Shown here one piece after another: positions 1 to 8,820 of a stretch of 64,000 nucleotides of DNA (its first letter is position 1; every line of letters begins with the position of its first letter). A model generated the notes under the pieces. It was not told the DNA's origin. It did not search any database and was given only the letters and a program-made list of their open reading frames with translations. This DNA is from an uncultured Bacteroidales bacterium (GTDB lineage: Bacteria > Bacteroidota > Bacteroidia > Bacteroidales > UBA932). Location: NCBI GenBank assembly GCA_944325505.1, contig CALVAJ010000006.1:23522-87521 (forward strand). The letters are read 5' to 3'. The translations under genes were made by a program, and so were the position numbers.

Positions 1-2
1 CC

Positions 3-1289
3 GTGGCTGTGTACATATGCGACAAATGGTTCATTCCGGGAAAAATCAGGATGCGAAGCGACATGGACCTTATGGGAGCGAGGATGTTCGCGGAATTCAA
101 CAGAAGGTCACTGTTGGGGATGCAGGCTCCGGAACTCGTGCTGAAAGACACACTCGGGAAAGACTGCCGGCTGTTCAGAGCTCCAGATACTCCGGCCGGG
201 AATGACAGCATAAGGGATATCACCTCACCGGACAGATACAGTATCCTGTATTTCTATGCGACTGACTGCGCACAGTGCCGGATAGAGACCGTTCTGCTCC
301 GCAACATTCTTGAAAACGACGATTTCCCCGTGAATTTCTATGCAGTCAACACCGGCCGGGACAAGGAAGGATGGATGCGGTATATCAGACTCCAAATGGA
401 CATAAAGACAGCGAATACGGATGTTTTCCACCTTTGGGATCCGAATATGGAGTCCGATTTCCAGATAAAATACGGAATTCTTCAGACCCCGGGAATGTTC
501 CTGATCGCTCCGGACGGCACTATTACAGGCAGGAGACTCGATGCTCCGGCTCTGGAAAAGATGCTCAAAGAGGCCCTCACTCCTGTGGAACTGGAATACG
601 GCAGCAAGGAATCTTCCGAATTCTATGACACTGTCTTCAAGCCGTTCGGCGACAGCATCGGATGCGGAGACATAAAGTCTGTCGCAGAGCATATCAGGTC
701 TTCCACTGCCGCCAAAGGAGATACTCTCCTGTTCAAACAGATGACAGGAGACCTGATGTATTATCTCACGAACAAGAGGGGTAAAGCCTATAAATGCGCA
801 CTGGAGAATCTGCTCAGGGAGCATATCCTCGGGAATCCGGCGTGGAATACACAGGACGACTCGCTGAAGGTGATAAGTTTTGCCCGTATTCTGGACGACC
901 TGCTGTCCAAAACGCCTGAAGGCAGCCTTATTCCGGACATCAAGGTCAACGCTACGCTCAAGACTGCCTGCAATAAAGGCGGCATCAGGACAAAAGAAGG
1001 TAAATTCAGGCTCAGGAAGACCGGAGGGAAAACCAACTATATCATTTTCCATACGGAGGGCTGCCCGGTATGCAAAGCCGAAACCGAAGCTGCGGATTCA
1101 CTGCTGGCAAACGGCGGGAAAGATATCCGCGTACTGCTTATAGACATGGATATGCTTTTCTCCGTCTGGCCCGACCAGGCTCAGGCCCTGTTCGATGCAT
1201 TCGATCTGACGGCCATGCCTCTAATCATATCTACAGACCGCAGGGGCACCGTTACGGGGCGCTACCTCAGCCTTGCCGAACGGGAATAA
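3..1289 (+). CDS. Thioredoxin-like protein with two CxxC domains (5' end outside window)
   Basis: The frame is open to the first base of the window, so the N-terminus, probably with a signal sequence, is missing; the GTG at position 3 is unlikely to be the start. Two thioredoxin-like segments are visible. The first spans about residues 40-200 with Cys-Ala-Gln-Cys at 89-92 after a YFYATD strand and a cis-Pro-like TPGMF near 160. The second starts near 345 with Cys-Pro-Val-Cys at 354-357 after IIFHTEG. The linker is helical. This resembles TlpA/DUF5106-type periplasmic thiol-disulfide proteins of Bacteroidales, which handle disulfides in exported proteins; the substrate is unknown. It converges on lnt, overlapping its 3' end by 28 bases. 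Family membership is likely; the exact function is inferred. Confidence 0.75.
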   Translation: MAVYICDKWFIPGKIRMRSDMDLMGARMFAEFNRRSLLGMQAPELVLKDTLGKDCRLFRAPDTPAGNDSIRDITSPDRYSILYFYATDCAQCRIETVLLRNILENDDFPVNFYAVNTGRDKEGWMRYIRLQMDIKTANTDVFHLWDPNMESDFQIKYGILQTPGMFLIAPDGTITGRRLDAPALEKMLKEALTPVELEYGSKESSEFYDTVFKPFGDSIGCGDIKSVAEHIRSSTAAKGDTLLFKQMTGDLMYYLTNKRGKAYKCALENLLREHILGNPAWNTQDDSLKVISFARILDDLLSKTPEGSLIPDIKVNATLKTACNKGGIRTKEGKFRLRKTGGKTNYIIFHTEGCPVCKAETEAADSLLANGGKDIRVLLIDMDMLFSVWPDQAQALFDAFDLTAMPLIISTDRRGTVTGRYLSLAERE

Positions 1290-2965
1290 TCCGCTTTGCG
1301 GTTAAGGACAATACGGACAAAAAGGGCCAGGGCCAGAAGCCCGAAAACGAACGTACAGGCCCGGCCGGTAATGTCACCGTATTTTACAAACAGTGTAACC
1401 CCGTCATTCATATTCACATGACTCCGGATTACGGCAGGCTCCCACCATGGGGTCTGTTCCAGGACGGTTCCGCGCTGGTCGATTATGGCGGATATTCCTG
1501 TATTGGCACAGCGTGCAATACTTCTGCGGGTTTCTATCGCACGTAAGGAAGAATAGCTCAGGTGCTGTCTGTATCCAGGGGTGTTTCCCCACCAGGCATC
1601 ATTGGTAATCACTGTCATGAACCGGGCCCCTTCCTTCACGTAACCTGTAAAATATTCTCCGTAAACGGACTCATAGCACACGGCACAGCCGAACGGGATA
1701 TCACCGCAATGAAGTAGAGATACGGCATCCTGGCCGACACACCTGCCCATGACACCTCCGAGCATGTCGTCCACTTTACAGAAGAACGCCGGATACGGAG
1801 TCATTTCAACGCCGACCACGAGCTTGCTTTTATGGAAAATCTCTGAAGCTCCGGTCCCGTCCACGACAAGAGCCGAGTTGTGAGATTCTACCCATCTGCC
1901 ATCCCTGACCTTGCGTGCGGTATATGAAGGAGCGTCAGGCCGGTCGTAATATGTATATGAAGAAGCTCCGAACAGAAGGTCCACACCCGGATAATCCTTG
2001 AGGAAACTTATGAACCTGCGGAAAGTCCGGCCCAGAGAAAGGTCGTTGGTTATAACGTCATTCGTAAAGGTTTCAGGAGCAAGGACAAGCAGCGGGGAAA
2101 CTTTATCACGAGGGCTTCCCGCCTGCACCGATGAAGTGTCGGCTGCGGTCTTCCGGTCAGGAATGGAAAGCTCTATCTGGTCCAGAAGTATGGCCGTCTG
2201 CCTTGACTGCGGCATTGCCTCGAATTTCTGATACGGATCGATATCAGGCTGGACTACAAGTACTTCCACAGGATCATACTTTTCTTCATATGAGTCGAAC
2301 ATGCATTTCGAAAGTATGAAGGGAGCAGCTATGGCGACAATGCATGCTGATACGAGTGCTGCCTTTGCCTTGATATTGTACCGGAAAGCCCAGTCCCCGT
2401 TCGACAGACTTACCATCAATGCGAATACAAGCAGGTTGACGGCCCACACCCAAAGGGAACCGCCCAGCGAGCCGGTAAATTCGTACCACTGGACAGACTG
2501 CACGCTGCGGGCGAAGGCATTGCCGAGAACCAGCCATGGCCATGATATGTCCATGTCGAAATAAACCCTTTCCCATGCTATCCACATGACTGCAAGGAAT
2601 ATATAGGGAAGTGCCCCTCTGAAATACCTTTTACTGAAACGGAAAATGCCGAAAATGAGCGACATCTGGAGTGAGTTGGCAAGTATTGCGAACAGGCCGC
2701 CTCCGACAGTGGCATTGCATACCCAGAATGTGGTAAAGGCATTCCAGAGCACGAATGCGCTGTAATGGTACATCCATATCCTCCTTGCACCGAGCATAGA
2801 GGCAATCCGCTCCATACACAGCAGAGGGATAAAGCCGAACAGCGCAAGAAAGCCGCAGTGCGGTACCAGCCACGGCACGGACATCATGACTGCAAACAGA
2901 AGTACCAGACCCCACAACAGTAAAGCCGCCCCTGCGGTCAGAGAAGATTTTCGGGTTCTTTTCAT
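1262..2965 (-). CDS. lnt: Apolipoprotein N-acyltransferase
   Basis: Lnt adds the third acyl chain to the N-terminal cysteine of lipoproteins at the inner membrane. The protein has 567 residues, slightly longer than the E. coli enzyme. The N-terminal ~220 residues hold several hydrophobic segments. The C-terminal half is a nitrilase-like domain with the expected Glu (LAPETF, E298), Lys (FHKSKLV, K379) and Cys (CAVCYES, C430). The late motif ITNDAWWG is also typical. The start is the ATG followed by a basic KRTRK stretch and the first membrane segment. A minus-strand TATATTTG box lies 44 bases upstream, divergent from the LysE-type gene. The window holds many lipoproteins that would be its substrates. 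Confidence 0.95.
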   Translation of the reverse strand: MKRTRKSSLTAGAALLLWGLVLLFAVMMSVPWLVPHCGFLALFGFIPLLCMERIASMLGARRIWMYHYSAFVLWNAFTTFWVCNATVGGGLFAILANSLQMSLIFGIFRFSKRYFRGALPYIFLAVMWIAWERVYFDMDISWPWLVLGNAFARSVQSVQWYEFTGSLGGSLWVWAVNLLVFALMVSLSNGDWAFRYNIKAKAALVSACIVAIAAPFILSKCMFDSYEEKYDPVEVLVVQPDIDPYQKFEAMPQSRQTAILLDQIELSIPDRKTAADTSSVQAGSPRDKVSPLLVLAPETFTNDVITNDLSLGRTFRRFISFLKDYPGVDLLFGASSYTYYDRPDAPSYTARKVRDGRWVESHNSALVVDGTGASEIFHKSKLVVGVEMTPYPAFFCKVDDMLGGVMGRCVGQDAVSLLHCGDIPFGCAVCYESVYGEYFTGYVKEGARFMTVITNDAWWGNTPGYRQHLSYSSLRAIETRRSIARCANTGISAIIDQRGTVLEQTPWWEPAVIRSHVNMNDGVTLFVKYGDITGRACTFVFGLLALALFVRIVLNRKADYSRSARLR

Positions 2966-3008
2966 ATTTCAGTACAAATATTTAAAGGCTGACCGAAGTC
3001 ACAGCCCG

Positions 3009-3016
3009 CAAATATA
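3009..3016 (-). promoter_or_regulatory. Promoter -7 box for lnt
   Basis: On the minus strand this reads TATATTTG, matching the Bacteroidota TAnnTTTG consensus, 44 bases before the lnt ATG. It is divergent from the box at 3030-3037. I see no clear -33 TTTG. Confidence 0.55.
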
Positions 3017-3029
3017 TGAAAATTTATAC

Positions 3030-3037
3030 TATTTTTG
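3030..3037 (+). promoter_or_regulatory. Promoter -7 box for the LysE-family gene
   Basis: TATTTTTG matches TAnnTTTG and ends 19 bases before the ATG at 3057. It supports that ATG over the upstream in-frame start at 2886, which would lie inside the lnt 5' end and before the promoter. Confidence 0.6.
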
Positions 3038-3056
3038 CGAGGCCAAAACAACGTAT

Positions 3057-3713
3057 ATGTTTGTCGATATCCTGAAAGCATTCCTGATAGGCATCTGCGC
3101 ATCGGCACCTGTAGGGCCGATTGCAATTCTGGTGATACAGAAATCCCTGAGCAAAGGACACAAGGCCGGATTCGTAACCGGACTGGGAGCATGTCTTGTG
3201 GACACCGTATTCTCCATAATCGCCATATTCGCACTGGCCCTGGCGCAGAAAATAATCGAGGACAACAAAGTTCCCATACTTCTGGCAGGCGGGCTGGTCG
3301 TTGCCATAGTCGGATGGAGGATGGCGGTATCCAACCCTTTCAGGAAAGTCAGGGGAAAAGAAGAGCCTGCATCCAGATCGATATCCATCAAGGATTTTCT
3401 GCAGGCGCTGGCTATGGGATTTTCAAATCCGGGAGCCATCTTCGTGATTTTCGCCCTTTTCGCCTTTTTCGGCATGGGGAATTCGTCTCCCCATGACTGG
3501 AAAGTCGCTCCGATAATAATTGCCGTCAGTGCAGGGGCCGCAACATACTGGTTCTGCGTCACCGCACTGCTGGACCATTTCCGGAAAAAGTTCAAGCTGC
3601 AGACCATCATGTGGGTGAACAGGATAACAGGAGCCATAATCGTCATCATCGGACTGGCCCTGATAGGCGAAGGCCTGTTCAGGATATTTTTCCATGGAGT
3701 ACCTTTGTTTTGA
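3057..3713 (+). CDS. LysE/RhtB-family amino-acid exporter
   Basis: A 218-residue integral membrane protein with about six hydrophobic segments. The N-terminus carries the family signature: a first helix, then APVGPIAILVIQKSL and a glycine-rich second helix (GFVTGLGACLVD). LysE/RhtB proteins export amino acids or related small molecules across the inner membrane; the substrate cannot be read from sequence. The reading frame extends upstream to 2886, but the TATTTTTG box at 3030-3037 and the usual N-terminus point to the ATG at 3057. It lies between lnt (divergent) and the DUF362 gene, which has its own promoter. Confidence 0.85.
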   Translation: MFVDILKAFLIGICASAPVGPIAILVIQKSLSKGHKAGFVTGLGACLVDTVFSIIAIFALALAQKIIEDNKVPILLAGGLVVAIVGWRMAVSNPFRKVRGKEEPASRSISIKDFLQALAMGFSNPGAIFVIFALFAFFGMGNSSPHDWKVAPIIIAVSAGAATYWFCVTALLDHFRKKFKLQTIMWVNRITGAIIVIIGLALIGEGLFRIFFHGVPLF

Positions 3714-3736
3714 TGCCCGGATACTTACTTTTTGAC

Positions 3737-3744
3737 TAAATTTG
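3737..3744 (+). promoter_or_regulatory. Promoter -7 box for the DUF362 gene
   Basis: TAAATTTG, a match to TAnnTTTG, ends 21 bases before the ATG at 3766. The leader length is the same as for neighbouring genes. Confidence 0.6.
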
Positions 3745-3765
3745 CACGAAGAAAATCTCAATACA

Positions 3766-4902
3766 ATGGAAAAGCCGACAGTATATTTCACCGACCTGAG
3801 GACTTCCCCCGGAAACAGCCTTCCGAAGAAGCTGCTGAAGCTCGTCAGGAGGGCAGGCATAGAGAAGATAGATTTCAAAGACAAATTCACGGCTGTCAAG
3901 ATACATTTCGGAGAGCCCGGGAATGTCGCCTATATAAGGCACAACTACGCGGCCGCAATCGTTGACCTTCTGAAGGAGCTGGGAGCCAAAGTCTTCCTTA
4001 CAGACAGCAATACCCTTTACTCAGGCGGACGGTCAAACGCCGTAGACCATCTCAGGGCCGCCATGGACAACGGTTTCAACCCGATATCCGCCCATGCCGA
4101 TGTAATCATCGCAGACGGGCTGAAAGGGACGGACTATAAGGAAATAGAGCTGAACGGAGAATACTGCAAGGCACCGAAGATAGGGGCTGCCATCGCCGAT
4201 GCGGACATCATCATATCGATGAACCATTTCAAAGGTCATGAGCAGACAGGATTCGGAGGAGCACTCAAAAACCTGGGAATGGGCTCGGCCAGCGTAGGAG
4301 GCAAGCTCGAGCTCCACTCGTCTTCGCAGCCGGTAATCAATCTGGAAAACTGCATCGGGTGCCGCATATGCGAGAAATACTGCCGTCATGATGCAGTGAA
4401 AGTGACTGACAGGAAAGCACATATCGACTACTCAAAATGCGTGGGCTGCGGACAGTGCGTAGCTGTCTGCCAGCATGACGGAGCTGTGGTAAAAGACTGG
4501 GACTCATCCGAAATGCTCAACTGCAAGATAGCTGAATACGCCCTTGCGGTAGTAAAGGGCAAGCCTTCATTCCACATCAGCTTCATAATGAACGTGTCAC
4601 CCAACTGCGACTGCTGGAACCACAACGATGCAGCCATCATCCCTGATCTGGGAATCGCGGCATCTTTCGATCCTGTAGCCCTGGACTGCGCCTGCGCCGA
4701 CCTTGTGAAAGCTGCACCCGTGCTTCAGAACAACGTTATCACGGACATTGACAGCCGGTTGGGGCATGACCATTCCCATGGTCACCACGAAGGAGAGGAC
4801 AAGTTCCATATCGTGCATCCGGACACCAAATGGGAAGCCGGTGTAGAACACGGTGAAAAGATAGGCCTCGGAAAAAGGGAATATACATTGGTAAGAGTGT
4901 AA
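3766..4902 (+). CDS. DUF362 protein with a 2x[4Fe-4S] ferredoxin domain
   Basis: 378 residues. The N-terminal ~185 residues match the DUF362 type, with FGGALKNLGMG in the middle. Two cysteine clusters follow around residues 195-240: CIGCRICEKYC and CVGCGQCVAVC, typical for binding two [4Fe-4S] clusters. The family is linked to iron-sulfur or redox metabolism, but its reaction is not established. Near the C-terminus there is a short His-rich run (GHDHSHGHHEG) that could bind metal. No signal peptide is visible, so the protein is probably cytoplasmic. The ATG at 3766 is preferred over the TTG at 3742 because a promoter box lies between 3737 and 3744. The PASTA gene follows after 13 bases and may be co-transcribed. 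Confidence 0.85.
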   Translation: MEKPTVYFTDLRTSPGNSLPKKLLKLVRRAGIEKIDFKDKFTAVKIHFGEPGNVAYIRHNYAAAIVDLLKELGAKVFLTDSNTLYSGGRSNAVDHLRAAMDNGFNPISAHADVIIADGLKGTDYKEIELNGEYCKAPKIGAAIADADIIISMNHFKGHEQTGFGGALKNLGMGSASVGGKLELHSSSQPVINLENCIGCRICEKYCRHDAVKVTDRKAHIDYSKCVGCGQCVAVCQHDGAVVKDWDSSEMLNCKIAEYALAVVKGKPSFHISFIMNVSPNCDCWNHNDAAIIPDLGIAASFDPVALDCACADLVKAAPVLQNNVITDIDSRLGHDHSHGHHEGEDKFHIVHPDTKWEAGVEHGEKIGLGKREYTLVRV

Positions 4903-4915
4903 AAACAGACAGGAA

Positions 4916-5743
4916 ATGAGTGTAAAAGGCTTTTTTGGAAACTGGATTGTAAAAAACCTGCTGCTGGCGGTTCTGACGGTGGTTGTCCTGGTTGTCGGGG
5001 CAGGGATTCTGCTGAAGGTACTGACACGCCATAACGAAGAAATCAAAGTGCCCGACTTCTCCAATATGACAGTCAGCGAAGCCCGGACTGCAGCCCTGGC
5101 GCATAATGTCAGGATAGACGTAACGGATTCAGTATATATCAAGAGAATGGGCAGAGGAACAGTCTACAGGCAAGTCCCTGCAGCGGGCAGCATGGTCAAG
5201 AAAGGGAGACGTATTTCTCTGACAATCAACTCCGTACTTCCCAAAAGAATCACCATGCCCAACCTTGTGGGCTACTCTATGAGACAGGCAAAGGCCGAGC
5301 TCTCGTCCAGAGGTCTGAATCTCGGGAAACTGATTTATGTCGAGGATATCGCGACCAACAACGTCCTCAAGCAGATATTCCGGAACAGGGAAATCAAGCC
5401 CGGCACACCGGTAGAAAGCGAGTCGAGAATCGACCTGGTAGTAGGGCTCAGCAATATGGACAATACCACTTATGCCCCTACGCTCTACGGTATCAGATAC
5501 CTCAGTGCGATAGATGCTGTCCATAACAGTTCTCTGAACATAAATGGCTTGTCGTTCGACAATACGGTAAAGACATACAATGACACACTGAATTCTTTCG
5601 TGTACAGACAGGAACCGGACACATCATCAGTCTCGCCTCTGCTCATGGGGTCGGAAATGACACTCTACTTTACCCTCGATGAATCAAAGATCCCTGAGCC
5701 GCAGATCGACTCGCTATCTTTAGACGCAGAATATGGAGAATAA
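4916..5743 (+). CDS. Membrane-anchored PASTA-domain protein
   Basis: 275 residues. A single hydrophobic segment near residues 12-35 follows a short cytoplasmic start, so the rest should be periplasmic. Two PASTA domains are clear (KVPDFSNMTVSEARTAAL and TMPNLVGYSMRQAKAEL, each ending in a VxxGxxIxLxI-like strand) and a third weaker repeat follows from about 185. PASTA domains bind peptidoglycan fragments or act in cell-wall assembly proteins. There is no kinase or transpeptidase domain here. It overlaps the downstream rluD-like gene by 11 bases, so the two are likely co-translated. The role in the cell wall is inferred from the domain. Confidence 0.88.
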   Translation: MSVKGFFGNWIVKNLLLAVLTVVVLVVGAGILLKVLTRHNEEIKVPDFSNMTVSEARTAALAHNVRIDVTDSVYIKRMGRGTVYRQVPAAGSMVKKGRRISLTINSVLPKRITMPNLVGYSMRQAKAELSSRGLNLGKLIYVEDIATNNVLKQIFRNREIKPGTPVESESRIDLVVGLSNMDNTTYAPTLYGIRYLSAIDAVHNSSLNINGLSFDNTVKTYNDTLNSFVYRQEPDTSSVSPLLMGSEMTLYFTLDESKIPEPQIDSLSLDAEYGE

Positions 5744-6818
5744 TTATTTCGATGACTTCGACCCGGAAGACATAGGGGATGAAGCAGGTTCCGAAGACGG
5801 ACAGCAGGAGATGTTCGAGCATTTCCGCTTCGAGCTGGACAAGGGCCAGGCTCCGATGCGTGTGGACAAATATCTGTCCACACACATGGAGAATACTTCC
5901 AGGCACCGTATCCAGCTGGCAATAAAGGAAGACTATATCAAAGTCAACGGCAAGACCGCCAAGGCCAACTGCATAGTACGCCCCGGAGATGTCATCACAT
6001 TCGTGATGCCGTACCAGAGGCGCGGACTGGAAATACTTCCGGAAAACATCCCTCTCGACATAGTGTACGAAGATGATGACCTTCTGGTACTGAACAAGCC
6101 GGCAGGAATGGTCGTACATCCGGGACACGGACATTTCTCGGGCACGCTGGTGAATGCTCTGGCCTATCATCTGGGGATAAGCCAGGGTCCTGACGCACAG
6201 GACGAAAGAATGGGAGTGCTCGTTCACAGGATAGACAAGGATACATCGGGACTGCTGGTCGTGGCCAAGAATGATGAGGCGCAGCTGGATCTCGCAAAGC
6301 AGTTTTTCGTCCATTCGATAGACCGGAGATACATCGCCATTGTATGGGGGAACCTCAAGGATGACGAAGGGACCATCACCGGGAACATAGGAAGGGACCC
6401 GTCAGACAGGATGCGTTTCAAGGTGTTCCCTGACGGCGACTACGGGAAACATGCAGTGACTCACTACAAGGTCCTGGAGCGTTTCGGATATGTCACTGTA
6501 GTAGAGTGCAGGCTGGAAACAGGAAGGACGCACCAGATAAGGGTGCATTTCAGATGGATCGGACATCCGCTTTTCAATGACGAGAGGTATGACGGAGCTG
6601 AAATCCGTCAGGGAACCATATATGCCAAATACCGCCAGTTCATCGGGAACTGCTTCAAGCTGCTCCCCCGCCAGGCCCTGCACGCAAAGACATTGGGGTT
6701 TATCCACCCGAGAACAAAACAGCACCTGCAGTTCGACTCCCCTATTCCGGACGACATGCAGGCACTGATAGAAAAATGGCGGCAATATGCCGCCAATATG
6801 GTTCCGGAAATGGAGTGA
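5733..6818 (+). CDS. RluD-family rRNA pseudouridine synthase
   Basis: 361 residues. After an acidic N-terminal extension of ~30 residues there is an S4 RNA-binding domain (MRVDKYLSTHMENTSRHRIQ), then the RluA/RluD catalytic domain with the conserved HRIDKDTSG, whose Asp is the catalytic nucleophile in the family. The late motif ETGRTHQIRVH is also characteristic. RluD makes pseudouridines in helix 69 of 23S rRNA; the subfamily (RluD versus RluC) is a best guess. The start overlaps the PASTA gene. A 13-bp stem terminator follows directly after the stop codon. Confidence 0.9.
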   Translation: MENNYFDDFDPEDIGDEAGSEDGQQEMFEHFRFELDKGQAPMRVDKYLSTHMENTSRHRIQLAIKEDYIKVNGKTAKANCIVRPGDVITFVMPYQRRGLEILPENIPLDIVYEDDDLLVLNKPAGMVVHPGHGHFSGTLVNALAYHLGISQGPDAQDERMGVLVHRIDKDTSGLLVVAKNDEAQLDLAKQFFVHSIDRRYIAIVWGNLKDDEGTITGNIGRDPSDRMRFKVFPDGDYGKHAVTHYKVLERFGYVTVVECRLETGRTHQIRVHFRWIGHPLFNDERYDGAEIRQGTIYAKYRQFIGNCFKLLPRQALHAKTLGFIHPRTKQHLQFDSPIPDDMQALIEKWRQYAANMVPEME

Positions 6819-6853
6819 AAAGATGATGCCGGCTTTCAGGCGGCATCATCTTT
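6819..6853. terminator. Bidirectional terminator between the rluD-like and phosphatase genes
   Basis: AAAGATGATGCCG pairs perfectly with CGGCATCATCTTT around a 9-base loop. The A run on one side and T run on the other let it serve both converging genes. Confidence 0.8.
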
Positions 6854-6855
6854 AC

Positions 6856-8820
6856 TTATTCATGCAGATACGTTTTTATATCAAAGGTTTTAGGCCTTTC
6901 CATAATTTCCGTATATGGTTTGCCGAAACGGTCCGTCACCGTAATTTCAAGATCGGTATCCGGAGCAGAAGCCTTAACCTTGAAGAAATGGTTATTCAAA
7001 TCGGTCGGGAAAGTCGCTTTGGTCGTACCGCCCCGGTTAAGACGCTTTGCGGTATAGGCTATTATATGCAGCGGGTCATAAGCCACTACACGTTCCACAT
7101 CAAGTTCCTTACCATTTTCTATCACATTAATCTCCCAGTCAGGATCCCAGTTCCACACGTTGATGAGAACTTCGTTGTTCTTGTTCTCAGGGTAAGCATC
7201 TACATAGTTCTTAAAAGCCTTTTTCTGAGTTTCCGTTGCATTCGGAATATATTTGTCGTTCGTGATATGGACATTGTTCAGATCGTATGTCCTGAACTGA
7301 TAATCATCGCTGAAATCCGTAGCCTTGTATCTCCACTTCATATCGGTTCCGGATATTTCGAATACCGAATAACCTCCAGGGCATCCGTCCGTTGATATCA
7401 GGATATCCGACTCCTTATAAGACCACCACCAGTCGGCACAGACAGCACCTGCATTGTGCTCGAAATGCCCGTCGCTTTCAAGTTTGTCTACATTCAGCAT
7501 CCTGTGGGTATGACCGGTAAGGTAATGCACTTCATATCCGTCAAATGCATTGAACAATGTGCGTACATCCGACAGGCGCGTAGTCGGCTCCAGGTAATTA
7601 TCTCTATAAAGAGGAGCATGCGTAGATACAATCACAGGTGTATTCTTGTCCACGTATGCAAGATCCTTCTTCAACCAGTCTATCTGTTCGGAAGTAATCC
7701 TCTCCACATAGTGTCTGTCACCAGATGCTCCTCCGGAAGTATTGGTGCACAGAATATCATCCAGAACAACATAGTGATATTTTCCGAGATTGAAAGAATA
7801 ATATGTAGGGGCAATCTCCTTCTTGTACTTTACCACCGTATCCCAGTCACCGGCAGCCTTCATGTCATGGTCATGGTTTCCTATCGTATGGAAGACCTGC
7901 AGGTCGCCTATATGGGTATTCATGGTACTCAGATAGTTACTGAAAGTATAATTGTTGTCGTACCAATAGAGATCCCATGTCATATCACCAAGGGTAAGAG
8001 CATAAATATTCTTCCCCCGGTTCGATGCCAGAAAATCATTCAGATCATTGGTGAATCTGTAGAACTGCGATATGTCATTCGTTTCCGACCTGTTTGCAAG
8101 ATGCATATCTCCGAATACAAGAAGGACATAATCATTGTTATCAACAGCCTCAAGATAAAAATCCGCCCTTTCCGCCTTATCGGCACTTTCAGTAAGCGTC
8201 TTATAGAACATCGGTCTGATGCCGTCGCTTCCGACATTGTAGCCAGACGGAATACTCATGAACACATAGCCGTGCTTCTTTTCCGATTCGAGCTGGTAAA
8301 CACCGTCCTTGTCAGTAACGTCCACCTCATATCCGTCAGACACGACCACCCCTTGCACAGGCCTGTTGGAAGCCGTAACGACGCCATACACGGTAACTCC
8401 TTCATCAGGAGTAAAATCCATGTCATAGACAATGTTGATCATAACAGAGCCTATTTTTTTCCCTGAGGTTCCTCTTGTCAGGTAGAATATGTAGCTTCCT
8501 GAGATCATGTCTTCATTATCAAAGACAAAAGAGAAACTTCCGTCCCCTACTGCACTGACGGGGAAAGCGTATTTCTCGCCGGAAGAAGACACCAGCAGCA
8601 CCTCGTCCCCTACTGCTGGAGGAGTACCGAGTACTGTGATCTTCACCGTTTTTCCCGGATAGACATCCAGCGAAGACGGCAGTTGTATACCTGAAACAAT
8701 ATAAGTATCATCCTCCTTAGTTTCTTTCTGACATGATGTCATTGTCAAAGAAAAGAACACCGGCAGGACCAATATGATAAATGTCAAAAATCTTTTCATG
8801 TTACTATATAAATTTTCCAT
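6856..8820 (-). CDS. Calcineurin-like phosphoesterase lipoprotein
   Basis: 654 residues. A signal peptide with lipobox (SLTMTSC) suggests a lipid-anchored protein, perhaps surface exposed. A second start at 8799 (MKRFLTF) is possible, but the first ATG overlaps the stop of the upstream gene as TGATG and follows AAGGGG, so coupled translation is likely. An N-terminal immunoglobulin-like part includes a carboxypeptidase-regulatory-like repeat (GVVVSDGYEVDVTDKDG). A metallophosphatase core then shows GDMH, GDMTWD, GNHDHD and GHTH, the usual metal ligands. A C-terminal domain follows. It resembles the phosphatase half of the upstream fusion gene, so the two are paralogous. Role: phosphomonoester or phosphodiester hydrolysis in the envelope; the substrate is unknown. 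Confidence 0.85.
   Translation of the reverse strand: MENLYSNMKRFLTFIILVLPVFFSLTMTSCQKETKEDDTYIVSGIQLPSSLDVYPGKTVKITVLGTPPAVGDEVLLVSSSGEKYAFPVSAVGDGSFSFVFDNEDMISGSYIFYLTRGTSGKKIGSVMINIVYDMDFTPDEGVTVYGVVTASNRPVQGVVVSDGYEVDVTDKDGVYQLESEKKHGYVFMSIPSGYNVGSDGIRPMFYKTLTESADKAERADFYLEAVDNNDYVLLVFGDMHLANRSETNDISQFYRFTNDLNDFLASNRGKNIYALTLGDMTWDLYWYDNNYTFSNYLSTMNTHIGDLQVFHTIGNHDHDMKAAGDWDTVVKYKKEIAPTYYSFNLGKYHYVVLDDILCTNTSGGASGDRHYVERITSEQIDWLKKDLAYVDKNTPVIVSTHAPLYRDNYLEPTTRLSDVRTLFNAFDGYEVHYLTGHTHRMLNVDKLESDGHFEHNAGAVCADWWWSYKESDILISTDGCPGGYSVFEISGTDMKWRYKATDFSDDYQFRTYDLNNVHITNDKYIPNATETQKKAFKNYVDAYPENKNNEVLINVWNWDPDWEINVIENGKELDVERVVAYDPLHIIAYTAKRLNRGGTTKATFPTDLNNHFFKVKASAPDTDLEITVTDRFGKPYTEIMERPKTFDIKTYLHE

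Noticed and set aside
225-1052. 275-codon minus-strand ORF
   Set aside because: Antisense to the thioredoxin-like gene with CxxC motifs.
2886-3056. Longer N-terminus for the LysE-type exporter
   Set aside because: It would start inside lnt and upstream of the TATTTTTG promoter box, and the added residues are not membrane-like.
7456-8466. 336-codon plus-strand ORF
   Set aside because: Antisense to the calcineurin-like lipoprotein, which has clear catalytic motifs.
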